Of a DNA stretch of 64,000 nucleotides, positions 15,880 to 23,704 are shown one piece after another. Both the position numbers and the translations under genes were made by a program. Source of the DNA: Ligilactobacillus apodemi DSM 16634 = JCM 16172 (GTDB lineage Bacteria > Bacillota > Bacilli > Lactobacillales > Lactobacillaceae). The first letter of the stretch is position 1. The number at the start of each line of letters is the position of its first letter. The stretch covers positions 372,001-436,000 of the forward strand of contig NZ_AZFT01000053.1 of NCBI RefSeq assembly GCF_001434405.1. The letters run 5' to 3'. The notes beneath the pieces are model-generated. The model was not told where the DNA came from. It did not search any database and saw only the letters and a program-made list of their open reading frames with translations.

Positions 15880-16242
15880 TTATTTTTCCCCTTCCTGTTT
15901 TAACGGACGCAGTGTCAAAATATTTCCCAAAACTTCAATAATGATGTAGTTTAAATTTGGCTCAAAAGGTTGGTTGCTTTCGATCAAATAACGATAGTAG
16001 ATTCCCTCAACTTTAACTAGACCATCGATTTCATCAAATTGTTCGGGCTTGACGAGTTTTCCTAAAAATAATCTTTGTTCCAAGGGTTCCGAAGAATTGC
16101 CTTTAAGTGATAATGATTCGTTGACGATCGTCTGTAAAGTTGCATTAACGCTTTTGTTTTCTTGTTTCGCCTTTTTACTGAGTTTCTCTTTGAGTGACGT
16201 TGGTAAGCGAAATAAAAAAGTTGTCATATCATCTTTTTCCAT
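15880..16242 (-). CDS. ribbon-helix-helix protein fused to an NfeD-like OB domain
   Basis: A 120-residue protein. Residues ~6-45 (TTFLFRLPTSLKEKLSKKAK, NKSVNATLQTIVNESL) are a typical Arc/CopG ribbon-helix-helix DNA-binding domain. Residues ~68-115 (LVKVEGIYYRYLIES, then IIIEVLGNILTLRPL) read like the C-terminal beta-barrel of NfeD proteins. No membrane segment is present. The downstream gene encodes an SPFH protein, the normal NfeD partner, supporting the OB assignment. AGGGG lies 6 nt before the ATG. Autoregulation is plausible given the 14-bp palindrome in its promoter. The RHH call is firm; the NfeD call is inference. Confidence 0.68.
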   Translation of the reverse strand: MEKDDMTTFLFRLPTSLKEKLSKKAKQENKSVNATLQTIVNESLSLKGNSSEPLEQRLFLGKLVKPEQFDEIDGLVKVEGIYYRYLIESNQPFEPNLNYIIIEVLGNILTLRPLKQEGEK

Positions 16243-16287
16243 AAAAAACCCCTATTTGACCTGATTATTTATAGCTTAATAATATCA

Positions 16288-16301
16288 CAATGATATCATT
16301 G
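16288..16301. promoter_or_regulatory. 14-bp perfect palindrome, candidate operator of the RHH-NfeD gene
   Basis: CAATGATATCATTG lies 46 nt upstream of the RHH gene start, at a candidate minus-strand -35 (TTGTGA, with TAATCA 17 nt downstream). The direct repeat ATATCA occurs twice, 5 nt apart. RHH repressors commonly bind such short palindromes in their own promoters. Confidence 0.5.
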
Positions 16302-16309
16302 AAGGGAAG

Positions 16310-16342
16310 AAAAAAGACCACACCAAAAATTTTGATGTGGTC
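16310..16342 (-). terminator. terminator of the DUF3042 gene
   Basis: On the minus strand GACCACA and TGTGGTC flank a T-rich loop and are followed by a T-run. Confidence 0.8.
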
Positions 16343-16351
16343 AGCTTATTT

Positions 16352-16528
16352 TTATCCTTGGTGTGAAGAACGACGTTTACGCAATGCGCGTCTACGGTGT
16401 TCGTCTAATACAGCTTCACGTTCTTCGATTGGTTCAATAACGGTCTTCTTAAAGGCAAAAACACAACCTGCTACAGCACTAAATGCTGTAAGTGCTCCAA
16501 CTAAGAAGCCTTTTCCAAATGTCTTCAT
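16352..16528 (-). CDS. DUF3042 family small membrane protein
   Basis: A 58-residue protein. Residues ~5-26 form one hydrophobic segment, then come KKTVIEPIEE and a strongly basic C terminus (RRRALRKRRSS). This matches DUF3042, a single-pass protein of lactic acid bacteria with no assigned function; the C terminus is probably cytoplasmic by the positive-inside rule. AAGGAGGAATTTCCT precedes the ATG, a strong ribosome-binding site. It is monocistronic, divergent from miaA, with its own terminator. Confidence 0.85.
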   Translation of the reverse strand: MKTFGKGFLVGALTAFSAVAGCVFAFKKTVIEPIEEREAVLDEHRRRALRKRRSSHQG

Positions 16529-16749
16529 AGGAAATTCCTCCTTTTTGAATTACTAACAACTTTATTATGAATGATTGTTAAAAAAATATCCAGTAATACA
16601 TCTTTGTTACAGTAACTATACTACGAACTGAGTTGGATTTAAAGTAAATATCTAAAAATTGGGCTAAAAAAAGCTAAGCGGAAGTGTTAAAATGGGTTAG
16701 TATTAATTTTTTGAAAGATTAAAAACTGTGATCTTAGAAAGGAAAAACG

Positions 16750-17676
16750 ATGACACAAAAGCTGTTATTGATCGTGGGTCCAACAGCTGTTGGCAAAACG
16801 TCGTTGTCGATCGAATTAGCTCAAAAGTTTAATGGTGAGATCATTTCGGGAGATTCGATGCAAGTCTATCGTAAACTTGATGTTGGAACGGCTAAAGTCA
16901 CTGCCGAAGAAATGCAAGGTGTAAAGCATTACATGCTAGACATAAATGAGATCGATGAACGTTTTTCAGTTGCTGATTTTATTCAGCTTTGTCAAACTGA
17001 TATCGCTACGATCGCCCAAAATGAAGCTTTACCGATCATTGCAGGTGGAACAGGCTTTTACTTGCATGCACTACTAAATGATTTTCATTTGGGGCAAGAT
17101 AGTTACGATGAGCAAATCAAGAATCGGTTAAAATGGCATCAATTTGCTAAAGAACATGGAAAACAAAAGCTATGGGATAAATTGGCGCAGATCGATGCCA
17201 AAGCTGCAGCTAAGATCCCGGTACAAAATGAACAACGCATTGTACGTGCACTTGAAGTTTATGAAAAAACAGGTAAACTGTTTTCAAGTCAAGCAGATCA
17301 AAAAAATCAGGAATTTGATCCTTTAGTGATCGGGTTGACAACTGAGCGTGTGTTACTTTATGAGCGGATAAATCAGCGCGTTGAGTTAATGGTTCAAAAT
17401 GGACTGTTAGACGAAGCACGTTACCTCTACGAAAATGGGGGCGAGAAGTTACCTGCAGGAAAAGGAATCGGGTATAAAGAGTTTTATCCTTATTTTTCTG
17501 GGGATATTTCGTTAACTGAGGCAATCGAAACAGCTCAAAAAAACTCGCGCCATTATGCGAAACGCCAATTGACTTGGTTTCGCAATAAAATGGATGTAAA
17601 TTGGTTTGATATTGTTCAACATCCAGAGCAAAGAAGTCAGATTGATGACCTAGTAGCAGACTGGCTAGCAAAATAA
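16750..17676 (+). CDS. miaA: tRNA dimethylallyltransferase
   Basis: Transfers a dimethylallyl group to A37 of tRNAs that read UNN codons. The P-loop GPTAVGKTS is at residues 10-18, GDSMQVYRKLDVGTAK is the prenyl/tRNA binding hallmark, and AGGTGFY follows. The 308-residue length is normal. GAAAGGAAAAACG precedes the ATG with ordinary spacing and no hairpin, a useful contrast with the leader family. The neighbouring gene starts 52 nt downstream through one of those leaders without an obvious promoter. Confidence 0.95.
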   Translation: MTQKLLLIVGPTAVGKTSLSIELAQKFNGEIISGDSMQVYRKLDVGTAKVTAEEMQGVKHYMLDINEIDERFSVADFIQLCQTDIATIAQNEALPIIAGGTGFYLHALLNDFHLGQDSYDEQIKNRLKWHQFAKEHGKQKLWDKLAQIDAKAAAKIPVQNEQRIVRALEVYEKTGKLFSSQADQKNQEFDPLVIGLTTERVLLYERINQRVELMVQNGLLDEARYLYENGGEKLPAGKGIGYKEFYPYFSGDISLTEAIETAQKNSRHYAKRQLTWFRNKMDVNWFDIVQHPEQRSQIDDLVADWLAK

Positions 17677-17683
17677 AAATTGA

Positions 17684-17730
17684 GAAAGGAAAGCTATATT
17701 TTAGGATAGAGATATAGCAATAAAAAAATG
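17684..17730 (+). promoter_or_regulatory. SD-hairpin-start leader of the ynbB-like gene (copy 3 of 7)
   Basis: GAAAGGA (17684-17690), 2 nt, stem GCTATAT (17693-17699), 12-nt loop, perfect complement ATATAGC (17712-17718), 9 nt, ATG. No other Shine-Dalgarno precedes the ATG. Looped-out spacing is 11 nt versus 37 nt linear. It lies 8 nt after the miaA stop codon, so it probably acts within a co-transcript. Confidence 0.7.
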
Positions 17731-19005
17731 GTTTTAAATTCTTGGAAAGCTGATTTACCAGCTGATTTAGTTGCAAAAGTTGAAAAAGTAGATGAAAAGA
17801 TCAAAGATCATCTCCAACTGATCGATGAACAAGTGATGTATAATCAACAACGTCTACTTAGCCTTTTTAGAAAACATCGCGTAGCCGAAGAAGATCTAGT
17901 TGGTTCGACGGGCTATGGCTTTGACGATATGGGACGTGAAAAATTAGAAGCAATCTTTGCGGACTACTTTAAAGCAGAAGATGCTTTGGTGCGCCCACAG
18001 TTGATTTCTGGGACGCATGCGATCGCTACTGCCTTTTACGGCGTTTTACGTCCAAACGACACGTTATATTATATGACAGGAATGCCTTATGATACGATCC
18101 AACAAGTGATCGGGATCGTGGGTGATAATCCAAAGACTTTGCATGAGTATGACATTAATTTTGACTATACTCCACTAAAAGAAAACGGTAAGGTTGATTA
18201 CGATAGTGTTAAAGAAAAATTGACTACTGATGATTCGATCAAAGTTGTTGCGATCCAACGTTCTCGTGGCTATGCTACGCGTGAAAGTTTTGTGGTCGAT
18301 GAAGTTCGTGAAATGATCGAATTTGTTAAAGAGTATGCGCCTAATGCGATTATCTTTATTGATAATTGCTACGGTGAATTTTCTGAAACAACTGAGCCAT
18401 CTTTCTATGGAGCTGATTTAATGGCAGGATCGCTCTTTAAAAATGCTGGTGCTGGTATCGCTAAAGGGGGTGCCTTTCTTGTGGGGCGTAAAGATTTGAT
18501 CGCTCAAGCGGCAGCTCAACTTTATGCTCCTGGCTTGGGTAAAGCTGAAGGGCCTACTTGGGGTTATCAACGTGATTTTTACCAAGGAGTCTTTATGGCA
18601 CCTCATACGACAGGTGAAGCAATTAAGGGTGCGATTTACACTGCTGCTTTATTAGAAGAATTAGGGATGGATGTTTCGCCTAAGTGGGATGCACCCCGGA
18701 CAGACCTTGTTCAGACCGTTACATTTGGTAAACCAGAACCGATGATCAAGTTTTGTGCAGCGATCCAACATAATTCACCAATGAATGCATTTGTTGACCC
18801 AGTTCCTAGTTATATGGATGGGTATGAAGATCAAGTTATTATGGCATCGGGGAGTTTTACTGAAGGTTCAACGATCGAACTTTCCTCGGATGGTCCATTG
18901 CGTCCGCCATACTGCTTATATATTCAAGGTGGTCTATCTTATGCTCACGTTAAATTAGCGGTAACGGCAGCTGCTAATGAAGCGTTTTACAAAGAAAATA
19001 AATAA
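17728..19005 (+). CDS. ynbB: YnbB-type PLP-dependent protein (methionine gamma-lyase/aluminium-resistance family)
   Basis: A 425-residue fold-type I PLP enzyme. SLFKNAGAGIAKGG carries the Schiff-base lysine (Lys238) and FIDNCYGEF the cofactor-binding Asp212; GSTGYGFDDMGREKLE is the family's N-terminal signature. Annotated family names (methionine gamma-lyase, aluminium resistance) are not backed by firm substrate data, so the reaction is unknown. The position between miaA and glnR is conserved in Firmicutes. The start depends on the hairpin leader because nothing else resembling a ribosome-binding site precedes the ATG. Confidence 0.9.
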   Translation: MVLNSWKADLPADLVAKVEKVDEKIKDHLQLIDEQVMYNQQRLLSLFRKHRVAEEDLVGSTGYGFDDMGREKLEAIFADYFKAEDALVRPQLISGTHAIATAFYGVLRPNDTLYYMTGMPYDTIQQVIGIVGDNPKTLHEYDINFDYTPLKENGKVDYDSVKEKLTTDDSIKVVAIQRSRGYATRESFVVDEVREMIEFVKEYAPNAIIFIDNCYGEFSETTEPSFYGADLMAGSLFKNAGAGIAKGGAFLVGRKDLIAQAAAQLYAPGLGKAEGPTWGYQRDFYQGVFMAPHTTGEAIKGAIYTAALLEELGMDVSPKWDAPRTDLVQTVTFGKPEPMIKFCAAIQHNSPMNAFVDPVPSYMDGYEDQVIMASGSFTEGSTIELSSDGPLRPPYCLYIQGGLSYAHVKLAVTAAANEAFYKENK

Positions 19006-19013
19006 TTGATGTT

Positions 19014-19050
19014 AAAAGATGTTTCGTATTTTGCGAAACATCTTTTATTT
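19014..19050 (+). terminator. terminator after the ynbB-like gene
   Basis: AAAAGATGTTTCG and CGAAACATCTTTT form a perfect 13-bp stem with a 7-nt loop, then T-rich sequence. Confidence 0.88.
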
Positions 19051-19061
19051 TTTTAGTTTCA

Positions 19062-19078
19062 TGTTATAAAATGTAACA
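19062..19078. promoter_or_regulatory. GlnR box
   Basis: TGTTATAAAATGTAACA fits the GlnR/TnrA consensus TGTNA-N7-TNACA exactly and ends 7 nt before the -35 of the glnRA promoter, as expected for an autoregulated operon. Confidence 0.88.
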
Positions 19079-19085
19079 TAGGTTA

Positions 19086-19114
19086 TTGACAAGTAATTTT
19101 AAAGTTGCTATGAT
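19086..19114 (+). promoter_or_regulatory. glnRA promoter
   Basis: Consensus TTGACA and TATGAT with a 17-nt spacer, just downstream of the GlnR box and 26 nt before the glnR ATG. Confidence 0.85.
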
Positions 19115-19140
19115 TATGGAGTGATCAAAGGAGGGGTGTT

Positions 19141-19527
19141 ATGAAGGAAAAAGAACTACGACGTTCGCTCGCTGTTTTACCGATTGGAACAGTGATGAAA
19201 CTAACGGATTTGACTGCGCGCCAAATTCGTTATTATGAAGAGCAAGGGTTGGTTATCCCAGCACGTAACGAAGGAAATCGGCGGATGTATTCGTTGAATG
19301 ATATTGATAAATTATTGGAAGTTAAGGATTACTTAGCTGAAGGGATCAATATGGCTGGGATCAAGCGAATCTATGAAGAAAGAGCACAAGAAGAGGCCGA
19401 AAAGCAAGCTAAGCGCGAAAAATCACTGACTGACGCAGATGTCAGACGGATCTTGCACGATGAATTTGTTGCGGTCAGTGGCTTGAGTAAGCAAAATCAG
19501 TTCTCTTTCCGAAATAACGGACTCTAA
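19141..19527 (+). CDS. glnR: GlnR, MerR-family repressor of nitrogen metabolism
   Basis: A 128-residue MerR-type regulator. GTVMKLTDLTARQIRYYEEQGLV is the winged-helix domain, followed by NRRMYSLNDIDKLLEVKDYL and a short C-terminal tail that in other species senses feedback-inhibited glutamine synthetase. It represses glnRA, and often transport genes, when glutamine is abundant. The GlnR box upstream indicates autoregulation. GGAGG lies just before the ATG. It is followed 20 nt later by glnA. Confidence 0.95.
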   Translation: MKEKELRRSLAVLPIGTVMKLTDLTARQIRYYEEQGLVIPARNEGNRRMYSLNDIDKLLEVKDYLAEGINMAGIKRIYEERAQEEAEKQAKREKSLTDADVRRILHDEFVAVSGLSKQNQFSFRNNGL

Positions 19528-19547
19528 TTAATTAACAAGGAGCGATC

Positions 19548-20894
19548 ATGATGGGAAAACCTAGCTATACTAAAGACGATATTCGTAAAATGGCAAAAGA
19601 AGAAGAGGTCCAATTTTTACGCCTAATGTTTACTGATTTATACGGTACGATCAAAAATGTTGAAGTTCCGATCAGTCAGTTAGATAAAGTTTTAGATAAT
19701 AAAATGATGTTTGACGGTTCTTCGATCGACGGTTTTGTGCGGATCGAAGAAAGTGATATGTGGCTTTACCCTGATCTTTCTACGTGGTTGATCTTTCCAT
19801 GGGGAAGTGAACATGGCAAAGTAGCACGTTTGATCTGTGAGGTTTACAATGCCGACCGTACACCATTTTATGGTGATCCAAGAAACAACTTGATTCGAAT
19901 CTTAGATGAAATGAAGGAAATGGGCTTCACTGACTTTAATATCGGACCAGAACCAGAATTTTTCTTATTTAAATTAGATCCTGAGACTGGTAAGCCAACG
20001 ACACATTTAAATGATAAAGGTAGTTATTTCGACTTGGCTCCAGTTGATTTAGGAGAAAATTGCCGACGTGATATCGTATTAGAATTAGAAAAGCTAGGCT
20101 TTGATGTCGAAGCTTCTCATCATGAAGTCGCTCCAGGTCAACATGAGGTTGATTTTAAATATGCTGATGCGTTACACGCTTGTGACAATATCCAAACCTT
20201 TAAATTAGTCGTTAAGACGGTAGCTAGAAAATATGGGTTGCATGCAACCTTTATGCCAAAACCACTTGATCGGATCAATGGTTCAGGGATGCACTTGAAC
20301 ATGTCATTGTTTGATAAGAACGGTAATACTTTCTTTGATGAAAATGGTGAAGAACAACTTTCCGATGAAGCACGTTACTTCTTAGGTGGCTTGCTCAAAC
20401 ATGCGCGCAATTATACCGCTGTTATGAATCCTACGGTAAACTCATATAAACGTTTAGTACCTGGTTACGAAGCACCTGTTTACGTTGCTTGGTCTGGTCA
20501 TAACCGTTCACCATTGATTCGGGTGCCGATTGCTCGTGGTTTATCAACTCGGGTCGAATTAAGAAGTGTTGATCCTTCAGCTAACCCATACTTAGCGGTG
20601 GCTGCTGTTTTAGCTGCTGGTCTAGATGGTTTACGTAATAAGATCGAACCACCAAAACCAGTTGACCGTAATATCTATGTGATGGATGAAGAAGAACGTA
20701 AAGCAAGTGGGATCGAGGATCTCCCATCGACCTTGCATAACGCATTAAAAGCATTAAAGACTGATGATGTGATCAAAAACGCAATGGGACCACACTTGTA
20801 CAATAACTTTATCGAAGCTAAGCGTCTTGAATGGGAAGCTTATCGTCAAGAAGTTTCACAATGGGAACGTGATCAATACTTAGAACTTTACTAA
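19548..20894 (+). CDS. glnA: glutamine synthetase, type I
   Basis: Makes glutamine from glutamate, ammonia and ATP; it forms a dodecamer and doubles as the partner sensing nitrogen for GlnR. Visible signatures are [11 protein letters not shown], the ATP/metal segment [20 protein letters not shown] and NRSPLIRVP. The 448-residue length fits the GSI-alpha class of Firmicutes, which is not controlled by adenylylation. Two ATGs in tandem follow AAGGAG; the first is used. It is the second gene of the glnRA operon and ends at a terminator shared with a convergent gene. Confidence 0.97.
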   Translation: MMGKPSYTKDDIRKMAKEEEVQFLRLMFTDLYGTIKNVEVPISQLDKVLDNKMMFDGSSIDGFVRIEESDMWLYPDLSTWLIFPWGSEHGKVARLICEVYNADRTPFYGDPRNNLIRILDEMKEMGFTDFNIGPEPEFFLFKLDPETGKPTTHLNDKGSYFDLAPVDLGENCRRDIVLELEKLGFDVEASHHEVAPGQHEVDFKYADALHACDNIQTFKLVVKTVARKYGLHATFMPKPLDRINGSGMHLNMSLFDKNGNTFFDENGEEQLSDEARYFLGGLLKHARNYTAVMNPTVNSYKRLVPGYEAPVYVAWSGHNRSPLIRVPIARGLSTRVELRSVDPSANPYLAVAAVLAAGLDGLRNKIEPPKPVDRNIYVMDEEERKASGIEDLPSTLHNALKALKTDDVIKNAMGPHLYNNFIEAKRLEWEAYRQEVSQWERDQYLELY

Positions 20895-20903
20895 TAAGAA
20901 ATT

Positions 20904-20948
20904 AATCCCCTTAATGTTCCGGGTCAGGAGCGTTAAGGGGATTATTTT
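20904..20948. terminator. bidirectional terminator between glnA and the YolD-like gene
   Basis: AATCCCCTTAA and TTAAGGGGATT arms around a ~18-nt loop; the 3' arm touches the stop codon of the convergent gene. Confidence 0.8.
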
Positions 20949-21336
20949 AGTTGCTGATCAATTGGTCAGAAGTGGGGAAATCATGTGATGTGATTTGATT
21001 TAAGCCTAGGTGTACGATGTCTTTAGTGAAAATAAGTCGTTTTTGTTTAGGGGATACTTTGAGATAAACTGCATCTAAGTGATTATCGATTCGATAAAGT
21101 TTACCACTGACTGTTTCAAATTGACCGTTATGTTTTAAAAGGATCAAGGTAGCAGTTTTGGTTGATTTAATAGCTTGATTTAAAAATAGTTGAAGTTGTT
21201 TTGGAGGAATAACGGCATAATGTTCTGTGGGTGTTTCTGTGATTTCAGTAGGTTCGAAGAAAGACTGTGCCTTATCATGGAAGGTTTTAGTTAGTTGGTT
21301 TAATTTTTTTGAGTCAAAAAATTTTTTAAGTGACAT
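20947..21336 (-). CDS. YolD-like small protein, SOS-regulated
   Basis: A 129-residue protein without close relatives I can name. Residues ~45-115 (LQLFLNQAIKSTKTATLILL, SGKLYRIDNHLDAVYL, LIFTKDIVHLGL) have the strand pattern of YolD-like proteins, an SH3-like fold often encoded next to Y-family polymerase genes (umuC/dinB types) and LexA-controlled. No polymerase gene is adjacent. The N-terminal ~35 residues are helical and basic. The strongest evidence is the promoter, which carries a near-consensus SOS box between -35 and -10. AGGAGGAGATATTT precedes the ATG. Confidence 0.6.
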   Translation of the reverse strand: MSLKKFFDSKKLNQLTKTFHDKAQSFFEPTEITETPTEHYAVIPPKQLQLFLNQAIKSTKTATLILLKHNGQFETVSGKLYRIDNHLDAVYLKVSPKQKRLIFTKDIVHLGLNQITSHDFPTSDQLISN

Positions 21337-21350
21337 AAATATCTCCTCCT

Positions 21351-21364
21351 AGAACATTTGTTTG
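21351..21364. promoter_or_regulatory. second, weaker SOS-like box
   Basis: On the minus strand CAAACAAATGTTCT, a degenerate match to CGAACRNRYGTTYG, downstream of the -10 and just before the ribosome-binding site. Confidence 0.45.
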
Positions 21365-21372
21365 ATATTTAT

Positions 21373-21401
21373 ATTATATGAACGTTTGTTCGATAAATCA
21401 A
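21373..21401 (-). promoter_or_regulatory. SOS-controlled promoter with LexA box in the spacer
   Basis: Minus-strand TTGATT (-35), 17-nt spacer, TATAAT (-10). The spacer contains CGAACAAACGTTCA (21379-21392), matching the Gram-positive LexA consensus except for the last base, so LexA would cover the core promoter. Confidence 0.8.
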
Positions 21402-21563
21402 GTCCCTTTTAAATTAAAATATATTTATCTGTTGTTGCTAGTTTGAAAATAATTTTCTGAGAAATTTCAATGAAAATGCTAAAAAACGTCGACGATGACT
21501 TGAAAATAATAGTAAAAAAGTGCAAAATGGTATATAAACTTATAAATTGAGGAGTTATTAAGC

Positions 21564-22181
21564 ATGGCTAAAAGAGGAATGTTGATCGTTCTTTCGGGTC
21601 CATCCGGTGTTGGTAAAGGAACCGTTAGAAAAGAGATCTTTTCGGAAGATAGTAACAACTTTGATTATTCGATTTCAATGACAACACGGCAAAAGAGACC
21701 GGGTGAAGTTGATGGTAAGGATTATTACTTTGTTACCAAGGAAGAATTTGAAAAAGAAATCGCAGAAGATGGCATGCTTGAATATGCTCAATATGTTGAC
21801 AATTACTACGGTACACCATTAAAATACGTTAATGAGATGCTTGATGCAGGTAAGGATGTCTTTTTAGAGATCGAAGTTAAAGGTGCAATGCAAGTTCGTA
21901 AAAAGGTTCCAGATGGACTTTTTATCTTTTTGACACCACCAGATTTGATGGAATTGCGCCAACGGATCATTAACCGTGGAACTGATGATCTAGCAACGAT
22001 CAATAAGCGTATGGAAAAGGCAAAAGATGAGATCGAAATGATGCAAAATTATGATTATGCTGTGGTAAATGATGAAGTACCAAAGGCAGCAGAAAAGATC
22101 AAGACGATCATTCGCGCCGAACGTTGGCGGGTAAAACGCTTCTTACCTGATTATAAGAAACAGTTAGGAGATGTAAAGTAA
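21564..22181 (+). CDS. gmk: guanylate kinase
   Basis: Phosphorylates GMP to GDP with ATP. The P-loop GPSGVGKGT lies at residues ~11-19 and the GMP-binding segment [18 protein letters not shown] follows. At 205 residues it has the usual length. TTGAGGAG precedes the ATG. It overlaps the rpoZ start by one base (TAATG), and gmk-rpoZ is a conserved pair. No strong promoter was recognised in the 227 nt upstream, although TATATAAAC lies 25 nt before the gene. Confidence 0.96.
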   Translation: MAKRGMLIVLSGPSGVGKGTVRKEIFSEDSNNFDYSISMTTRQKRPGEVDGKDYYFVTKEEFEKEIAEDGMLEYAQYVDNYYGTPLKYVNEMLDAGKDVFLEIEVKGAMQVRKKVPDGLFIFLTPPDLMELRQRIINRGTDDLATINKRMEKAKDEIEMMQNYDYAVVNDEVPKAAEKIKTIIRAERWRVKRFLPDYKKQLGDVK

Positions 22182-22390
22182 TGATTTTATATCCATCAGT
22201 TGATGAACTTTTAGAACGAGTAGATTCACGTTATTCATTGATCATGCTTGCTTCTAAGCGTGCCCATGAATTGGATGCTGGTGCGCGCCCAATGTTAAGT
22301 GAATATGAATCAGTAAAAAGTGTTGGTCGTGCTTTAGAAGAAATCGTTGCAGGTGATCTTAAGATCAAATCTGTTGGCGAAGAAGGTTAA
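22181..22390 (+). CDS. rpoZ: RNA polymerase omega subunit
   Basis: A 69-residue subunit helping assembly of the beta' subunit. The conserved core [20 protein letters not shown] is at residues ~16-35 and [15 protein letters not shown] follows. It is translationally coupled to gmk by the TAATG overlap. A terminator follows directly. Confidence 0.94.
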   Translation: MILYPSVDELLERVDSRYSLIMLASKRAHELDAGARPMLSEYESVKSVGRALEEIVAGDLKIKSVGEEG

Positions 22391-22400
22391 GACCGCAGAT

Positions 22401-22437
22401 AAAATGAGACCAGGGCAATTCCTTGGTCTCATTTTTT
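22401..22437 (+). terminator. terminator after rpoZ
   Basis: AAAATGAGACCA and TGGTCTCATTTT form a 12-bp stem with the T-run included in the 3' arm. Confidence 0.88.
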
Positions 22438-22500
22438 GTTTTTAATCAAATTTCTAAATTCTGCTACAATGGAAATAGCTTTAATAAAGGGATTGATCTT

Positions 22501-23703
22501 GTGAAAAATAAACATATAGCATTATATATAAGTGGCGGTATTGCTGTTTATAAAGCAGCAATGCTTGCGCGACTTTTTATTAAAAAAGGAGCAAAAGTTC
22601 GAGTAGCTATGACTAAAGCTGCCCAAGAATTTGTGACACCGCTGACCTTTAAGGGATTAACGCATCATGAAGTTTATACAGACTTATTTTCTAAACATGG
22701 CTCACCAGTGCCACATATTGAATTAGCCGATTGGAGTGATCTGGCTGTAGTAGTACCAGCAACTGCTGATATTTTAGCTAAGATGGCGCAAGGAATCGCT
22801 GCTGATTTTGTTTCAACGGCACTTTTGGCTACGGAAGTCCCGAAATATGTTGTACCGGCAATGAATAATAAAATGTGGGCAAATCCAGCAACTAGAAGAA
22901 ATGTTGCACAACTAAAAACTGATGGTGTTAATGTGTTAGAACCAGCAACTGGCTTTTTAGCTGAGGGTTACGACGGAAAAGGGCGCATGCCAGAACCAGA
23001 AGAAATCTTAACTTGGATCGAAGGAACACAAGCTAGTAATTTTGCAAAAGACCTTGCGGGAAAAAAGATCTTACTTAGTGCAGGGGGAACGATCGAGCCG
23101 ATCGATCCAGTTCGTTATTTGGCTAATCGCTCCAGTGGTAAGATGGGCTATGCCTTAGCAGAAGTTGCTCAGAGTAGAGGGGCAAAGGTTACACTAGTTT
23201 CTGGTCCTACTGCTTTAAAAGCACCTAAAGGAGTCGAAGTGATCAACGTTAAAACTGCCCGTGAAATGGAAGCTGAAATGTTAGCTCATTACGCGACAGC
23301 AGATTTTGTGATCATGGCAGCTGCTGTCGCTGATTATCGTCTTGCCCAAGTTTATGAGCAAAAAGTCAAAAAAGTTGGTGAGACTTGGCAATTGAACTTG
23401 GTTCGCAATCCAGACATTTTAAAGCATCTAGGTGAATTGAAACAACAGCAACTTTTAGTGGGATTTGCTGCTGAGACGACCGAACTAGTGAAACATGCAA
23501 CCGAAAAATTACGCCAAAAAAATGTAGATCTATTGGTGGCAAATGATGTTTCAAGAAAAGATATTGGTTTTGGGACCAATGATAATGCAGCTTTATTATT
23601 GACTAGAGATAAAGCACCACAGGAAACGGGTAAGATGACAAAACAACAATTAGCAAATTTGATTTATGATCGTCTTTTAGAACTAGCGAAAGAAAGGGAA
23701 TAA
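22501..23703 (+). CDS. coaBC: bifunctional phosphopantothenoylcysteine decarboxylase/phosphopantothenate--cysteine ligase
   Basis: Two steps of coenzyme A synthesis in one chain of 400 residues. The N-terminal flavoprotein decarboxylase has SGGIAVYKA and the PAMNNKMW motif. The C-terminal ligase has ILLSAGGTIEPIDPVRYLANRSSGKMG and AAAVADYR. The segment that in E. coli CoaC carries the active-site cysteine (LACG) reads FLAEGYDGKGRMPEP here, with Glu in that position. I start at GTG spaced after AAAGGGA; earlier in-frame codons lie in the terminator. It overlaps closely with priA. Confidence 0.93.
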   Translation: MKNKHIALYISGGIAVYKAAMLARLFIKKGAKVRVAMTKAAQEFVTPLTFKGLTHHEVYTDLFSKHGSPVPHIELADWSDLAVVVPATADILAKMAQGIAADFVSTALLATEVPKYVVPAMNNKMWANPATRRNVAQLKTDGVNVLEPATGFLAEGYDGKGRMPEPEEILTWIEGTQASNFAKDLAGKKILLSAGGTIEPIDPVRYLANRSSGKMGYALAEVAQSRGAKVTLVSGPTALKAPKGVEVINVKTAREMEAEMLAHYATADFVIMAAAVADYRLAQVYEQKVKKVGETWQLNLVRNPDILKHLGELKQQQLLVGFAAETTELVKHATEKLRQKNVDLLVANDVSRKDIGFGTNDNAALLLTRDKAPQETGKMTKQQLANLIYDRLLELAKERE

Positions 23704-23704
23704 G

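Noticed and set aside
16290-16556. 88-codon plus-strand frame over the DUF3042 gene
   Set aside because: The minus strand has a recognisable DUF3042 protein with a strong Shine-Dalgarno and terminator; the plus frame runs through both.
17210-17776. 188-codon open frame on the minus strand over miaA and the ynbB-like start
   Set aside because: It lies antisense to two clear genes, spans the hairpin leader, and its product shows no domain; miaA codon structure explains it.
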